From MVYY01 sp012517575 (GTDB taxonomy: Bacteria > Bacteroidota > Bacteroidia > Bacteroidales > Paludibacteraceae): 64,000 bases of DNA. A program made the position numbers and the translations under genes. Below, piece by piece: positions 8,201 to 15,932 of the stretch. The notes below the pieces were generated by a model. The model saw only the letters and a program-made list of their open reading frames with translations, was not told where the DNA came from and ran no database searches. Position 1 is the first letter of the stretch. Each line of letters starts with the position of its first letter. The stretch is taken from assembly GCA_031629035.1 (NCBI GenBank), contig JAVLUG010000010.1, forward strand, positions 62,001-126,000. The letters run 5' to 3'.

Positions 8201-9082
8201 AACTTCAATATTTTTTGATTCTATTTTTCTGCCCACTCCGGCATCGGAGGTAATAAAGTAATAACCGTATTGTGAATACGAATTATTTTTGTGAACAAAC
8301 ATTGATTTGTTTTTATCAAACGACCAACGCACTACACCTTGAGCGTAAAACAAGATATAGTCACCGGAATTGAAAATACCATCACTACCCTTTTCCATCC
8401 AAATAGGGATTTCGGGCAAATCGTCTGGTTTGGTTTGAGTAAAGTTTTGATCCAGTACACCACCGCCATAACCAAATAACCTGACATTGGCGGGATTGAT
8501 GCCCATTGAAACCAAATCTTCATAAGTAAGTTTGTAAATTCCTGTTTCAGCCAGTTTAACTTTAACAAACTTTCCCTGTGCCAACACTGAAGATGAAGCG
8601 AAACTGTGTGTGAATGCATTTTTTGCCTGCTGTGGGAGAGCAGTTTCAGAAATGGATAAATCAAAGGAGATTAATTTGAAAAATTTTCCGTCCCGAAAAA
8701 CAAATGGTAAAATCTGAACATCAAAAAGTCGACTTCCTCTATCTACAAGATATCGGGTTTCCATTACAGGTTCAGAAGAAAAAACAGCTGCGTCGCTTAA
8801 AATTCGAGCCTCCTCTGTGCTGACAGGTTCAAAAACTGAGTTGGACAAAACGGCTTTATACGAATAATTTCCGGCCGGTATTCGATAATTGAAATAAGGC
8901 AAACGGTTTTCGGAAGGATAATGTGCATTCTGAAACGAAATTACCTGAACGGATGACGAATCGGCAAACCACTTTTCAATTCCCGTCCAATTGAGTTTAT
9001 GAGACGTAGAGTAAGCATTTTGAGCTGAGCACCAAGCACTGACAACCACAAAAAAAGAAAAAAACAAGTATTTAATTTTCAT
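5294..9082 (-). CDS. porU: Type IX secretion sortase PorU
   Basis: PorU is a surface gingipain-like (peptidase C25) enzyme that removes the C-terminal signal of type IX cargo and attaches the protein to lipopolysaccharide. The 1262-residue protein has a signal peptide (ending CSAQ), an N-terminal prodomain, the C25 domain with catalytic His782 in YTGHAGYAGW and Cys815 in AATCDF, then beta-rich domains. Its last 85 residues form a type A C-terminal domain beginning PNPVREQTKF and ending with a short SRTNKIIVF strand. The length is normal for the family. It lies between an FAH-family gene and porV on one strand. Confidence 0.95.
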   Translation of the reverse strand: MKIKYLFFSFFVVVSAWCSAQNAYSTSHKLNWTGIEKWFADSSSVQVISFQNAHYPSENRLPYFNYRIPAGNYSYKAVLSNSVFEPVSTEEARILSDAAVFSSEPVMETRYLVDRGSRLFDVQILPFVFRDGKFFKLISFDLSISETALPQQAKNAFTHSFASSSVLAQGKFVKVKLAETGIYKLTYEDLVSMGINPANVRLFGYGGGVLDQNFTQTKPDDLPEIPIWMEKGSDGIFNSGDYILFYAQGVVRWSFDKNKSMFVHKNNSYSQYGYYFITSDAGVGRKIESKNIEVPADATIYQVDEFTDYQLYEKDLQNLTKSGKEFYGETFSNTLSYSFTFNFPNVIKSNTLKLSIDLATSSMENSSFSLNLNGSQNKTLSVIKNSGDNYEMAKSASAIYTLTPDNDILTFNITYNKSTSTSTGYLNYIEINARRKLIMQGVAMRFQNVDFLGKSAYNAYTLSNANSNVQIWDITDPQNIYRVATTSLPDNKLSFVASGNEFHQYVAIDPTSGTSFAKPEIVGVVANQNLHALQPSDLVIITHPDFLSQAESLAQTHRDKDGLSVNVATTEQVYNEFSSGTPDATSYRWFVKMLYDRAYETNNTADLPKYLLLFGRGSYDNRGIVPNSGDNLILTYQAENSLVLTSSYVTDDYFGLMDDSEGTQVPSDLLDVAVGRFPVTTAQQASDVVNKTINYIENKEKGIWKNQICFLADDGDNALHMRQSDSIAVTVAKNVPAFQINKIYLDAFVQEVNASGQSYPLARSRFHNLLRSGMFLLDYTGHAGYAGWTNENILTTADVKSLSNKNLPVWMAATCDFLQFDVKPVSAGEYVILNSVGGGIGLFSAARPVYASQNFYINKYFVENLFKKNGDYPRVGDAVRLAKNSIGTENNKLSYIYLGDPAVRLNYPDQYKVITSKINDSEVLGKDTLKALSTATVSGFIADQNGNKVSDFNGTVEIVVYDKVEKITTLNNEGDGTLTYYDRSNTLFSGKVKVVNGEFTFTFLLPKDIKYNYGSGRINYYAYDETNNYEAQGYFENFLIGGSSTNLPNDNIGPEIDIYLNSPEFVSGGKVNETPLFVANISDENGINTVGSGIGHDLLLTVDNDPNKTYILNDYYTAAENSYQQGTVSYKLSTLQEGKHTLTFRAFDLLNNSTSDTIEFEVVKGLAPVIFSVYNYPNPVREQTKFVIQHDRPETLLTTTVEIFDLSGRKIWMFSQTSADEVTWNLTTSNGEKVQKGIYLYRVSIRTENSSLTSRTNKIIVF

Positions 9083-9175
9083 AAAACGTCCTCAAAGGAG
9101 TAATTGATATAAAAAAACAGACAAATTAAAAACGTTCAAAACAAAAAGTTATTATTCAGCTTAAGTTAAGTGCTA

Positions 9176-9787
9176 CTATTTTACATAAAAATCGAACATC
9201 TTACGATTGCCGATATAGCCTTCCAGATGATCGCCTGGGTGAACACTTCCAACACCGGCAGGTGTTCCGGTAAACAATATATCACCAATTTTTAATGTAA
9301 AGAAACGACTAACATAGGCAATAAGTTCATTAACAGGAAAAATCATATCTTTCGAATCGCCTTGTTGCACAGTTATTCCATTGATATCCAAATGAAATTG
9401 AATATTTTGAATATCTTTCAGTTCAGAAACCGGCAGGAAGTCGCCAACAACAGCCGAATTATCAAAAGCTTTACAAATTTCCCATGGTTTTCCCTCAGCT
9501 TTAAGTTTTCTCTGCAAATCGCGGGCTGTAAAATCAACTCCCAAACCTATTTCATCAAAATAACGATAAGCAAATTTCGACTGAATATTTTTCCCGATAC
9601 GGCTGAATCGAATAATCAATTCCGTTTCATAATGAAGTTCATTGGAAAAATCAGGAATATAAAAAGGTTTGTTATTTTTCAGCAGCGCAGTGTCAGGTTT
9701 CATAAAGACCACAGGCTCAGTAGGATTGTTATTTTGTAATTCCTTGTTGTGTTCGGGATAATTTTGTCCGATGGCAAAAATTTTCAT
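9176..9787 (-). CDS. Fumarylacetoacetate hydrolase-family protein
   Basis: The 203-residue protein is a single FAH-fold domain. Visible features are the start KIFAIGQNYPEH, the acidic metal site HYETELI, GLGVDFTARD and the C-terminal LFTGTPAGVG loop. Members act as acylpyruvate hydrolases, oxaloacetate decarboxylases or related enzymes, and the substrate cannot be read from the sequence. It lies between rex (28 bp) and porU (93 bp), all on the minus strand. Confidence 0.88.
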   Translation of the reverse strand: MKIFAIGQNYPEHNKELQNNNPTEPVVFMKPDTALLKNNKPFYIPDFSNELHYETELIIRFSRIGKNIQSKFAYRYFDEIGLGVDFTARDLQRKLKAEGKPWEICKAFDNSAVVGDFLPVSELKDIQNIQFHLDINGITVQQGDSKDMIFPVNELIAYVSRFFTLKIGDILFTGTPAGVGSVHPGDHLEGYIGNRKMFDFYVK

Positions 9788-9815
9788 TTTTCCTTAAGCA
9801 GCTGATTATGAGAAA

Positions 9816-10469
9816 CTATTTGTTAATTATGGCATTCAAGCGATTGAACATCACGGCCAGATGAGCATAAATGGAAGTATTTTGTACCACGACATTCTCC
9901 GGTACTCTTATTCTAAAAGGAGTAAAATTCCATATTGCACGAATACCGCCTTGAATCATTAACTCCGAAACTTCCTGCGCCTTGTCGACAGGAACGGTCA
10001 AAATACCAATGATAACACCTGTCTGTCGCTGCAGTTCGGGAAATTTTTCGATATGATGAATGGGGATGCGATTGATGCTTGTGCCTGCCAATTCATACTT
10101 TACGTCAAAACCTGCCACGATTTTCAAACCAAACTGTTCCAACCCGTTGTCGTGCATTAAAGCACCTCCCAAATTACCGACTCCAAACATGAAAGCCTTG
10201 TGTGATTCCGTAAAGCCGAGAAAACGCTCCAATACATTGATCAGTTCTGCAGTAGCATACCCGACCCGTGTCCGTCCCGAAATTTGAACGTAAGACAAAT
10301 CTTTAGCTACAATAGAAACATCCACTGCAATATTATTGGCAATCTGAGTAGAGGACAAATAAGTTTCTCCCTTCTCCATCATGAGTTTTGCATAAGCCAA
10401 ATACCACGGCAAACGTCTCAGTGTAGGTTCCGGAATCTTTAATTCGTCAATGGATTTAATCTCGGGCAT
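9816..10469 (-). CDS. rex: Redox-sensing transcriptional repressor Rex
   Basis: Rex represses fermentation and respiration genes and leaves DNA when the NADH/NAD ratio rises. The 217-residue protein has an N-terminal winged-helix domain (about 1-85, starting with the IPEPTLRRLP segment) and a Rossmann domain with FGVGNLGGAL (about 95-104). The C-terminal helix (YAHLAVMFNRL) that swaps in the dimer is present. I saw no canonical Rex operator in the window, so targets here are unknown. It heads the rex-FAH-porU-porV run. Confidence 0.95.
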   Translation of the reverse strand: MPEIKSIDELKIPEPTLRRLPWYLAYAKLMMEKGETYLSSTQIANNIAVDVSIVAKDLSYVQISGRTRVGYATAELINVLERFLGFTESHKAFMFGVGNLGGALMHDNGLEQFGLKIVAGFDVKYELAGTSINRIPIHHIEKFPELQRQTGVIIGILTVPVDKAQEVSELMIQGGIRAIWNFTPFRIRVPENVVVQNTSIYAHLAVMFNRLNAIINK

Positions 10470-10832
10470 TCTTGAGAAAATTAGAAATTACCTGCAAAAA
10501 TAATCAAATTATTGAGATATTTATACTTATGCTGTTACAAAATCTCTTATAATCGATATTCATTCAGGAAATGTTGCATTCTTTCATTCTAACAACACGA
10601 CAAAATTTGTTTCAGAAAAAATAAAAAAAGAGATAATTCCTAAAAGAAAAATTGCTTATCCATCTAAATTTATCAAAATGGAATTATTCTTAAAATTTTA
10701 TTCTATTTGATGCAAAATTAGAAAGGAAAATATAGCTTTGTGAAGAATTAAAGGAAATGTTTTTACCCGATTCTTACCGATCAGCTTCCAATAGATTTTT
10801 TATATAAAAAATGATCCTTTCAGATTGATGAA
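10470..10832. other. Divergent intergenic region between rex and the PAP2 gene
   Basis: This 363-bp AT-rich gap separates two outward-facing genes. It contains a possible -7 box for rex on the minus strand (10495-10502, TATTTTTG) and a possible plus-strand promoter for the PAP2 gene at 10706-10740. An imperfect inverted repeat (ATAATTCC at 10633-10640 and GGAATTAT at 10680-10687) lies between. No open reading frame is convincing. Confidence 0.5.
10706..10740 (+). promoter_or_regulatory. Candidate promoter of the PAP2 gene
   Basis: TTTG (10706-10709) and TAGCTTTG (10733-10740) are separated by 23 nt, slightly longer than the usual 19-21. The -7 box is a full match. The leader would be about 85 nt. 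Confidence 0.35.
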
Positions 10833-11819
10833 ATGAAAAAAATTTCCACCCCAAAATTTCGGTTTTTTCTGGTCGAAAAACTAACTTTGGTTTATATTTT
10901 TGTCAGTTCGGTTATTATCTTGTCGTTAAGCCGCTTCAACAGCATTTATCCTTTGATGATGCATCGTTTCATTATCATGTCGGTTATTCTTTTTCTTGTT
11001 TATTTCAACAGTATTTTAAACTGGAAATCTATAAAAATATTGAGAAACCTATTTATAGGAATTTTGATTGTTTTTTGGTATCCAGAAACTTTTGACATTA
11101 ATCGTTTCATTTCAAATCATGACTATTTGCTGGCCAACTGGGATCAAATGCTATTTGGTTTTCAACCGGCTTTTTTATTTTGTCAGTTATTTACATGGCA
11201 CTGGTTCAGCGAATTAATGTATATAGGCTATTTTTTTTATTATTTGCTTATCGTTGGTTCCATTGCATATATTTATTTTAGTCATCGAGAATATTTTGAA
11301 TATTTTTTCTTTACCATTTTATTTTCATTCTTTGTTTATTATCTGGTATTTATTATTTTTCCTACAGCCGGTCCGCAATACTATTATTCCGCAATCGGCA
11401 TTCAGAACATCAAATCGGGTGTTTTTCCAGAAATCGGAAATTATTTCAATCACAATCCGGCTTTGATTCCTTTTCATACTGAATATGGATTTTTCGTCGA
11501 TTTGGTAGAAAGTGTTCAAAAATTTGGAGAAAGACCTACTGCTGCTTTCCCAAGCTCTCATGTTGGTATTTCTACACTGATTTTGTTGCTGCTCATTCGT
11601 GGTCGTCATTACTCAGCTTTCACTATTACTTTCCCGCTTTATTTAATTTTGGTATTTGCCACTATTTATATTCAGGCTCATTACGTTGTTGATGTGATAG
11701 GAGGAATATTAAGTGCCTTCATTCTTTACTTGATCAGCCCTGCCACTTTCAAATTATTTATGTTGAATCATCCGAAAAAAGAGGAGAAAGTATTTATTAA
11801 CGAGAACGACAAAAGGTAA
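10833..11819 (+). CDS. PAP2-superfamily membrane phosphatase or phosphotransferase
   Basis: The 328-residue protein is rich in hydrophobic helices (at least six), with the PAP2 motifs late in the chain: GERPTAAFPSSHVG with the catalytic SSH histidine, and AHYVVDVIGG with the histidine-aspartate pair. The arginine normally six residues before the last histidine (SRxYxxxH) is replaced by threonine (TIYIQAH). This pattern is nearer the Aur1/sphingolipid-transferase branch (HYxxDV) than the diphosphatase branch. It could hydrolyse a lipid phosphate or transfer a head group to ceramide; the sequence does not decide. It ends with a charged cytoplasmic tail. Confidence 0.8.
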   Translation: MKKISTPKFRFFLVEKLTLVYIFVSSVIILSLSRFNSIYPLMMHRFIIMSVILFLVYFNSILNWKSIKILRNLFIGILIVFWYPETFDINRFISNHDYLLANWDQMLFGFQPAFLFCQLFTWHWFSELMYIGYFFYYLLIVGSIAYIYFSHREYFEYFFFTILFSFFVYYLVFIIFPTAGPQYYYSAIGIQNIKSGVFPEIGNYFNHNPALIPFHTEYGFFVDLVESVQKFGERPTAAFPSSHVGISTLILLLLIRGRHYSAFTITFPLYLILVFATIYIQAHYVVDVIGGILSAFILYLISPATFKLFMLNHPKKEEKVFINENDKR

Positions 11820-11922
11820 ATTCCTTCACTGAAAAAAACACTTACTTGATGTTCTAAAAGATCTCTTTCTCCACAAAACTTTCATGGATTCTTGAGTTTA
11901 ATTTCAACTCCCCTAAAACTTT

Positions 11923-12050
11923 AAAAACTGAATTGTAAATAAAAAAGTCCGATTTTAAGGAATGAGACAACCAATTTTGCCATTACAAAAAAATATTCCC
12001 TGCTTAAGTAAATCGAAAAGATAAAATTTCATTCCTAATTCAGTTTTTTT
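11923..12050. repeat. Inverted repeat with one interrupted arm
   Basis: The right arm at 12029-12048 is continuous (TCATTCCT followed by AATTCAGTTTTT). Its exact complement occurs on the left in two pieces, AAAAACTGAATT (11923-11934) and AGGAATGA (11958-11965), separated by 23 nt. Without that insertion the arms would be a perfect 20-bp repeat around a 63-nt centre. It could be a complex terminator for the PAP2 gene (T-run at 12044-12050) or a remnant of a small mobile repeat. Confidence 0.5.
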
Positions 12051-12149
12051 GTTTGATTAATAATTTAATTTTGTTCCATAGAATCAATTTGTTGAGGTTG
12101 AATTTGAGCCAAATATAGAATATACTTTCTTTTGTTTTGGTAAATTGAT

Positions 12150-12157
12150 TAACTTTG
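12150..12157 (+). promoter_or_regulatory. -7 box of leuS
   Basis: TAACTTTG matches TAnnTTTG. TTTG-like sequences lie 10-15 nt upstream, closer than the usual -33 spacing. The leader would be about 60 nt. Confidence 0.4.
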
Positions 12158-12224
12158 TAAATTTAATTTGTGAATGTTGTAAAAGTAAAGAGATAAGGTT
12201 GAATTTATTAAATTTCAGTGATTT

Positions 12225-14981
12225 ATGGAGTACAATTTCAGAGAAATAGAACGAAAATGGCAAGCTTACTGGAAAGACCATCAGATTTATAAAACTATTG
12301 AAGATCCAAACAAACCTAAATATTATGTTTTGGATATGTTCCCTTATCCTTCGGGAGCAGGGTTGCATGTCGGACATCCGCTGGGTTACATTGCATCCGA
12401 CATCTACAGCCGTTACAAAAGGTTGAAAGGCTTTAACGTACTCCATCCGATGGGTTTTGATGCTTTCGGACTTCCGGCAGAACAATACGCCATTCAAACA
12501 GGTCAACATCCGGCGATAACGACAAAAAATAATATTGCTCGTTACCGTGATCAACTCGACAAAATCGGATTCAGTTATGATTGGGACAGAGAAATCAGAA
12601 CCTGCGATCCCGATTATTACCACTGGACACAATGGGCTTTCATCCAAATGTTTCATCATTATTATGATAACGATTTGCAGAAAGCGCAGCCTATCAGCAG
12701 ACTTATTGAACATTTCGAAAAAAAAGGCACTGAAAATCTGCATGCATCTTCCACCCATGAATTATCGTTTACCGCTTCCGACTGGAAAGAGATGAGCGAA
12801 AAGCAGCAACAGGAAATTTTGTTAAATTATCGCATTGCCTATTTGGCCGACACAAAAGTAAATTGGTGTCCCGCTTTGGGCACAGTACTGGCCAACGACG
12901 AAGTTAGTGAAGGTGTTTCCATTCGCGGGGGATATCCTGTTGAACAACGTATCATGAGACAATGGTGTTTGCGTGTTTCGGCTTATGCCCAGCGTTTGTT
13001 GGATGGATTGGAAACCATCGACTGGACCGATTCCTTGAAAGAAACCCAAAGGAACTGGATAGGAAGAAGTGAAGGAGCCGAAATCCGTTTTTCAATAAAA
13101 GGCAGAAAAGAAACTCTTGAAGTATTCACAACACGTGCGGATACCATTTTTGGTGTAACATTTATGGTCCTTGCTCCTGAAAGCGAATTGGTAAAAATAT
13201 GCACCACACCCGAACAAGCAATTGAAGTAGAAAAATATCTCGATAACACGAAAAAACGAACCGAACGTGAACGCTTGGCAGATCGACGTGTTACAGGAGT
13301 TTTTTCCGGTTCTTATGCCATTCATCCCATTACCGGTGAAGAAATTCCCATCTGGATTTCCGATTACGTACTTGCCGGCTACGGAACAGGAGCCATTATG
13401 GCAGTTCCTGCACACGATAGTAGAGACTATGCTTTTGCCAAACATTTTAATTTGCCGATCATTCCGCTTATCCAAGGCTGCGATGTCAGCGAAGAAAGCT
13501 TCGATGCCAAAGAAGGAATCATGATTAACTCAGGTTTTTTGAATGGGTTGACAATAAAAGAAGCCATTGAAGCCACAAAAAAATATATTACAGAAAAGGG
13601 AATTGGCAGAGTAAAAATCAATTACCGCTTGCGTGATGCTATTTTTAGCCGCCAACGCTACTGGGGCGAACCCATTCCTATTTATTATAAAAATGGAATG
13701 CCTTACACGCTGAGTGAAGAAGAATTGCCGCTCGAATTGCCGGAAGTGGACAAATTTTTACCTACAGAAAAAGGAGAACCACCATTGGCACGAGCTAAAA
13801 ACTGGAAAACAAAAGATGGTTATCCGCTGGAAGTTTGTACCATGCCCGGTTTTGCAGGTTCCTCAGCTTATTATTTACGATTTATGGATCCAAAAAACGA
13901 CAAGGCACTTGTTAGTCCAGAAGCCAACCAATATTGGAGAAACGTGGATCTTTACTTGGGTGGAACGGAACATGCAACCGGTCATTTGATTTACAGCCGT
14001 TTCTGGAATAAATTTTTGTTCGATCTGGGTATCGTTTGCGAAGATGAACCATTTAAAAAACTCATCAATCAAGGTATGATTCAGGGAAGGAGTAACTTTG
14101 TGTACCGAATAAAAGATACAAATACCTTTGTTTCCTATCATTTGAAAGACCAATACGAAACAACTCCAATTCATGTTGATGTAAACATGGTTTCCAACGA
14201 CATTCTCGATTTGGAAAAATTTAGAAACTGGAATCCTGAATACAAAAATGCTGAATTTATTCTTGAAGATGGAAAATACATCTGCGGATGGGCCATAGAA
14301 AAAATGTCGAAATCGATGTTCAATGTTGTCAATCCGGATGATATTGTGGAAAATTACGGCGCAGACACCCTTCGGTTGTACGAAATGTTTTTAGGACCGC
14401 TGGAACAGTCAAAGCCATGGGATACCAACGGCATAGATGGCGTCCATCGTTTTATTAAAAAATTGTGGAATCTTTTCTACAAAAACGATGAACTATCAGT
14501 ATCGGAAGAAAATCCGACTGCGGAAGAATTAAAAGTTTTGCACAAAACCATTAAAAAAATCAGCTACGACATAGAAAATTTTTCCTACAACACAGCTGTT
14601 TCGGCTTTCATGATTTGTGTGAACGAATTGTTTACCCTGAAGTGCAATAAAAAAGCCATACTTGAACCTTTATTGATACTGCTGGCACCTTTCGCTCCTC
14701 ACATTTCGGAAGAACTTTACCACACACTGGGCAACAGCGACACCGTTTTTAATGCCTCTTTTCCTCAATATGATGAGGAATTTCTGAAAGAAAATACGGT
14801 ATTTTACCCCGTTTCGTTTAACGGGAAAGTGAGATTTACGTTGGAAATGCCTACTGACGCAAGTAAGGAAGAAGTTGAAAAAACTGCTTTATCGCATCCG
14901 CAAACCTTGAAGTACATGGAAGGAAAAACTCCGAAAAAAATAATTATTGTTCCGGGTAAAATTATCAATATTGTTTTCTGA
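12225..14981 (+). CDS. leuS: Leucyl-tRNA synthetase
   Basis: LeuS charges tRNA-Leu with leucine. The 918-residue class I synthetase has the HIGH-type motif as HVGH (residues 48-51) in the segment PYPSGAGLHVGHPLGY, the editing domain with FTTRADTIFGVTF and GTGAIMAVPAHDSRD, and the KMSKS loop at residues 693-697. The C-terminal anticodon-binding and tRNA-contact domains are complete. It starts a plus-strand run in which the next gene begins 42 bp later. Confidence 0.97.
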   Translation: MEYNFREIERKWQAYWKDHQIYKTIEDPNKPKYYVLDMFPYPSGAGLHVGHPLGYIASDIYSRYKRLKGFNVLHPMGFDAFGLPAEQYAIQTGQHPAITTKNNIARYRDQLDKIGFSYDWDREIRTCDPDYYHWTQWAFIQMFHHYYDNDLQKAQPISRLIEHFEKKGTENLHASSTHELSFTASDWKEMSEKQQQEILLNYRIAYLADTKVNWCPALGTVLANDEVSEGVSIRGGYPVEQRIMRQWCLRVSAYAQRLLDGLETIDWTDSLKETQRNWIGRSEGAEIRFSIKGRKETLEVFTTRADTIFGVTFMVLAPESELVKICTTPEQAIEVEKYLDNTKKRTERERLADRRVTGVFSGSYAIHPITGEEIPIWISDYVLAGYGTGAIMAVPAHDSRDYAFAKHFNLPIIPLIQGCDVSEESFDAKEGIMINSGFLNGLTIKEAIEATKKYITEKGIGRVKINYRLRDAIFSRQRYWGEPIPIYYKNGMPYTLSEEELPLELPEVDKFLPTEKGEPPLARAKNWKTKDGYPLEVCTMPGFAGSSAYYLRFMDPKNDKALVSPEANQYWRNVDLYLGGTEHATGHLIYSRFWNKFLFDLGIVCEDEPFKKLINQGMIQGRSNFVYRIKDTNTFVSYHLKDQYETTPIHVDVNMVSNDILDLEKFRNWNPEYKNAEFILEDGKYICGWAIEKMSKSMFNVVNPDDIVENYGADTLRLYEMFLGPLEQSKPWDTNGIDGVHRFIKKLWNLFYKNDELSVSEENPTAEELKVLHKTIKKISYDIENFSYNTAVSAFMICVNELFTLKCNKKAILEPLLILLAPFAPHISEELYHTLGNSDTVFNASFPQYDEEFLKENTVFYPVSFNGKVRFTLEMPTDASKEEVEKTALSHPQTLKYMEGKTPKKIIIVPGKIINIVF

Positions 14982-15023
14982 CAAGAAATAATTCAGAAAA
15001 AACCATTTAATCCCCGACACAAA

Positions 15024-15911
15024 ATGACAAAATTTAAACCTTTCACCAAACAAAACTGGATATTAATCCGGCAATATATACTGATAACCATTGGACTATT
15101 TATGTATGCCGGCGCATGGAAAGGGTTTTTGCTACCTCATCAAATTACAGGTGGTGGGGTTACTGGTATTGGAGCCATTGTTTATTATGCCACGGGGATT
15201 CCGATTTTTATAACTTATTTTGCCATCAATGCTCTGCTAATAGCCGTTGCGCTCCGTATCATCGGATTTCAGTTCAGTTTACGCTCCATTTATGGAGTTG
15301 CCATGATTACCCTGTTTTTTGCTGTGCTACCACAAGCAAATCCGGGAACTTTTGTTGCTCCAAACGACAATTTTATGGCATGTCTGTTGGGAGGTTTAAT
15401 TTCTGGAACAGGATTGGGTATTGTTTTTCTCAATAATGGAAGTTCGGGTGGCACCGATATTATCGCAAAGATTGTCAATAAATATTATAACATAACACTG
15501 GGCAGAGTACTGCTTTATTGTGATGTGATGATTATTTGCTCTTCCTATTTCTTTGAATTTGGAACCATTGAAAAAATAGTGTATGGTTTAACCAACATGG
15601 CCATTTCTAATCTGGCAATCGATTTGGTTATCAATGGTGTGCGACAGTCTGTTCAGTTTTTTATTTTTTCCAAAGAATACGAACAAATTGCCAACCGCAT
15701 TAATACAGATGTTCATCGTGGCGTAACCATTCTGAATGGAACAGGATGGTATTCTCAACAACCGGTAAAAGTCATTACCGTCATAGCACGAAAAAATGAA
15801 TCTTCCATGATTTTCAGAATTGTAAAAGAAATTGATCCCGACGCTTTTGTATCTCAATCGTCAGTTATTGCTGTTTACGGAAAAGGATTCGATGTGATCA
15901 AAGGCAAATAA
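15024..15911 (+). CDS. YitT-family membrane protein
   Basis: The 295-residue protein has five or six predicted transmembrane helices over about residues 15-190 (the YitT/DUF161 region with GGGVTGIG and NNGSSGGTDI) and a C-terminal soluble DUF2179 domain (about 215-290, containing RGVTILNGTGWYSQQ). Members are widespread integral membrane proteins of unknown transport function. It lies 42 bp after leuS and 21 bp before the flippase, so it is probably co-transcribed. The link with glycan genes may be incidental. Confidence 0.88.
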   Translation: MTKFKPFTKQNWILIRQYILITIGLFMYAGAWKGFLLPHQITGGGVTGIGAIVYYATGIPIFITYFAINALLIAVALRIIGFQFSLRSIYGVAMITLFFAVLPQANPGTFVAPNDNFMACLLGGLISGTGLGIVFLNNGSSGGTDIIAKIVNKYYNITLGRVLLYCDVMIICSSYFFEFGTIEKIVYGLTNMAISNLAIDLVINGVRQSVQFFIFSKEYEQIANRINTDVHRGVTILNGTGWYSQQPVKVITVIARKNESSMIFRIVKEIDPDAFVSQSSVIAVYGKGFDVIKGK

Positions 15912-15932
15912 TTTTGTTGAACATTTTTCCAC

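Larger units (their letters stand above)
11820..12224. other. Intergenic region before leuS with a split inverted repeat
   Basis: This 405-bp gap contains a long interrupted inverted repeat at 11923-12050, whose right arm ends in seven T and could end PAP2 transcription, and a -7 box for leuS at 12150-12157. The remainder is AT-rich with no coding potential that I can see. Confidence 0.5.

Noticed and set aside
12084..12758. A 224-codon open frame on the minus strand over the leuS start
   Set aside because: It lies opposite conserved leuS codons, has no recognisable motif and is explained by the complementary strand of leuS.
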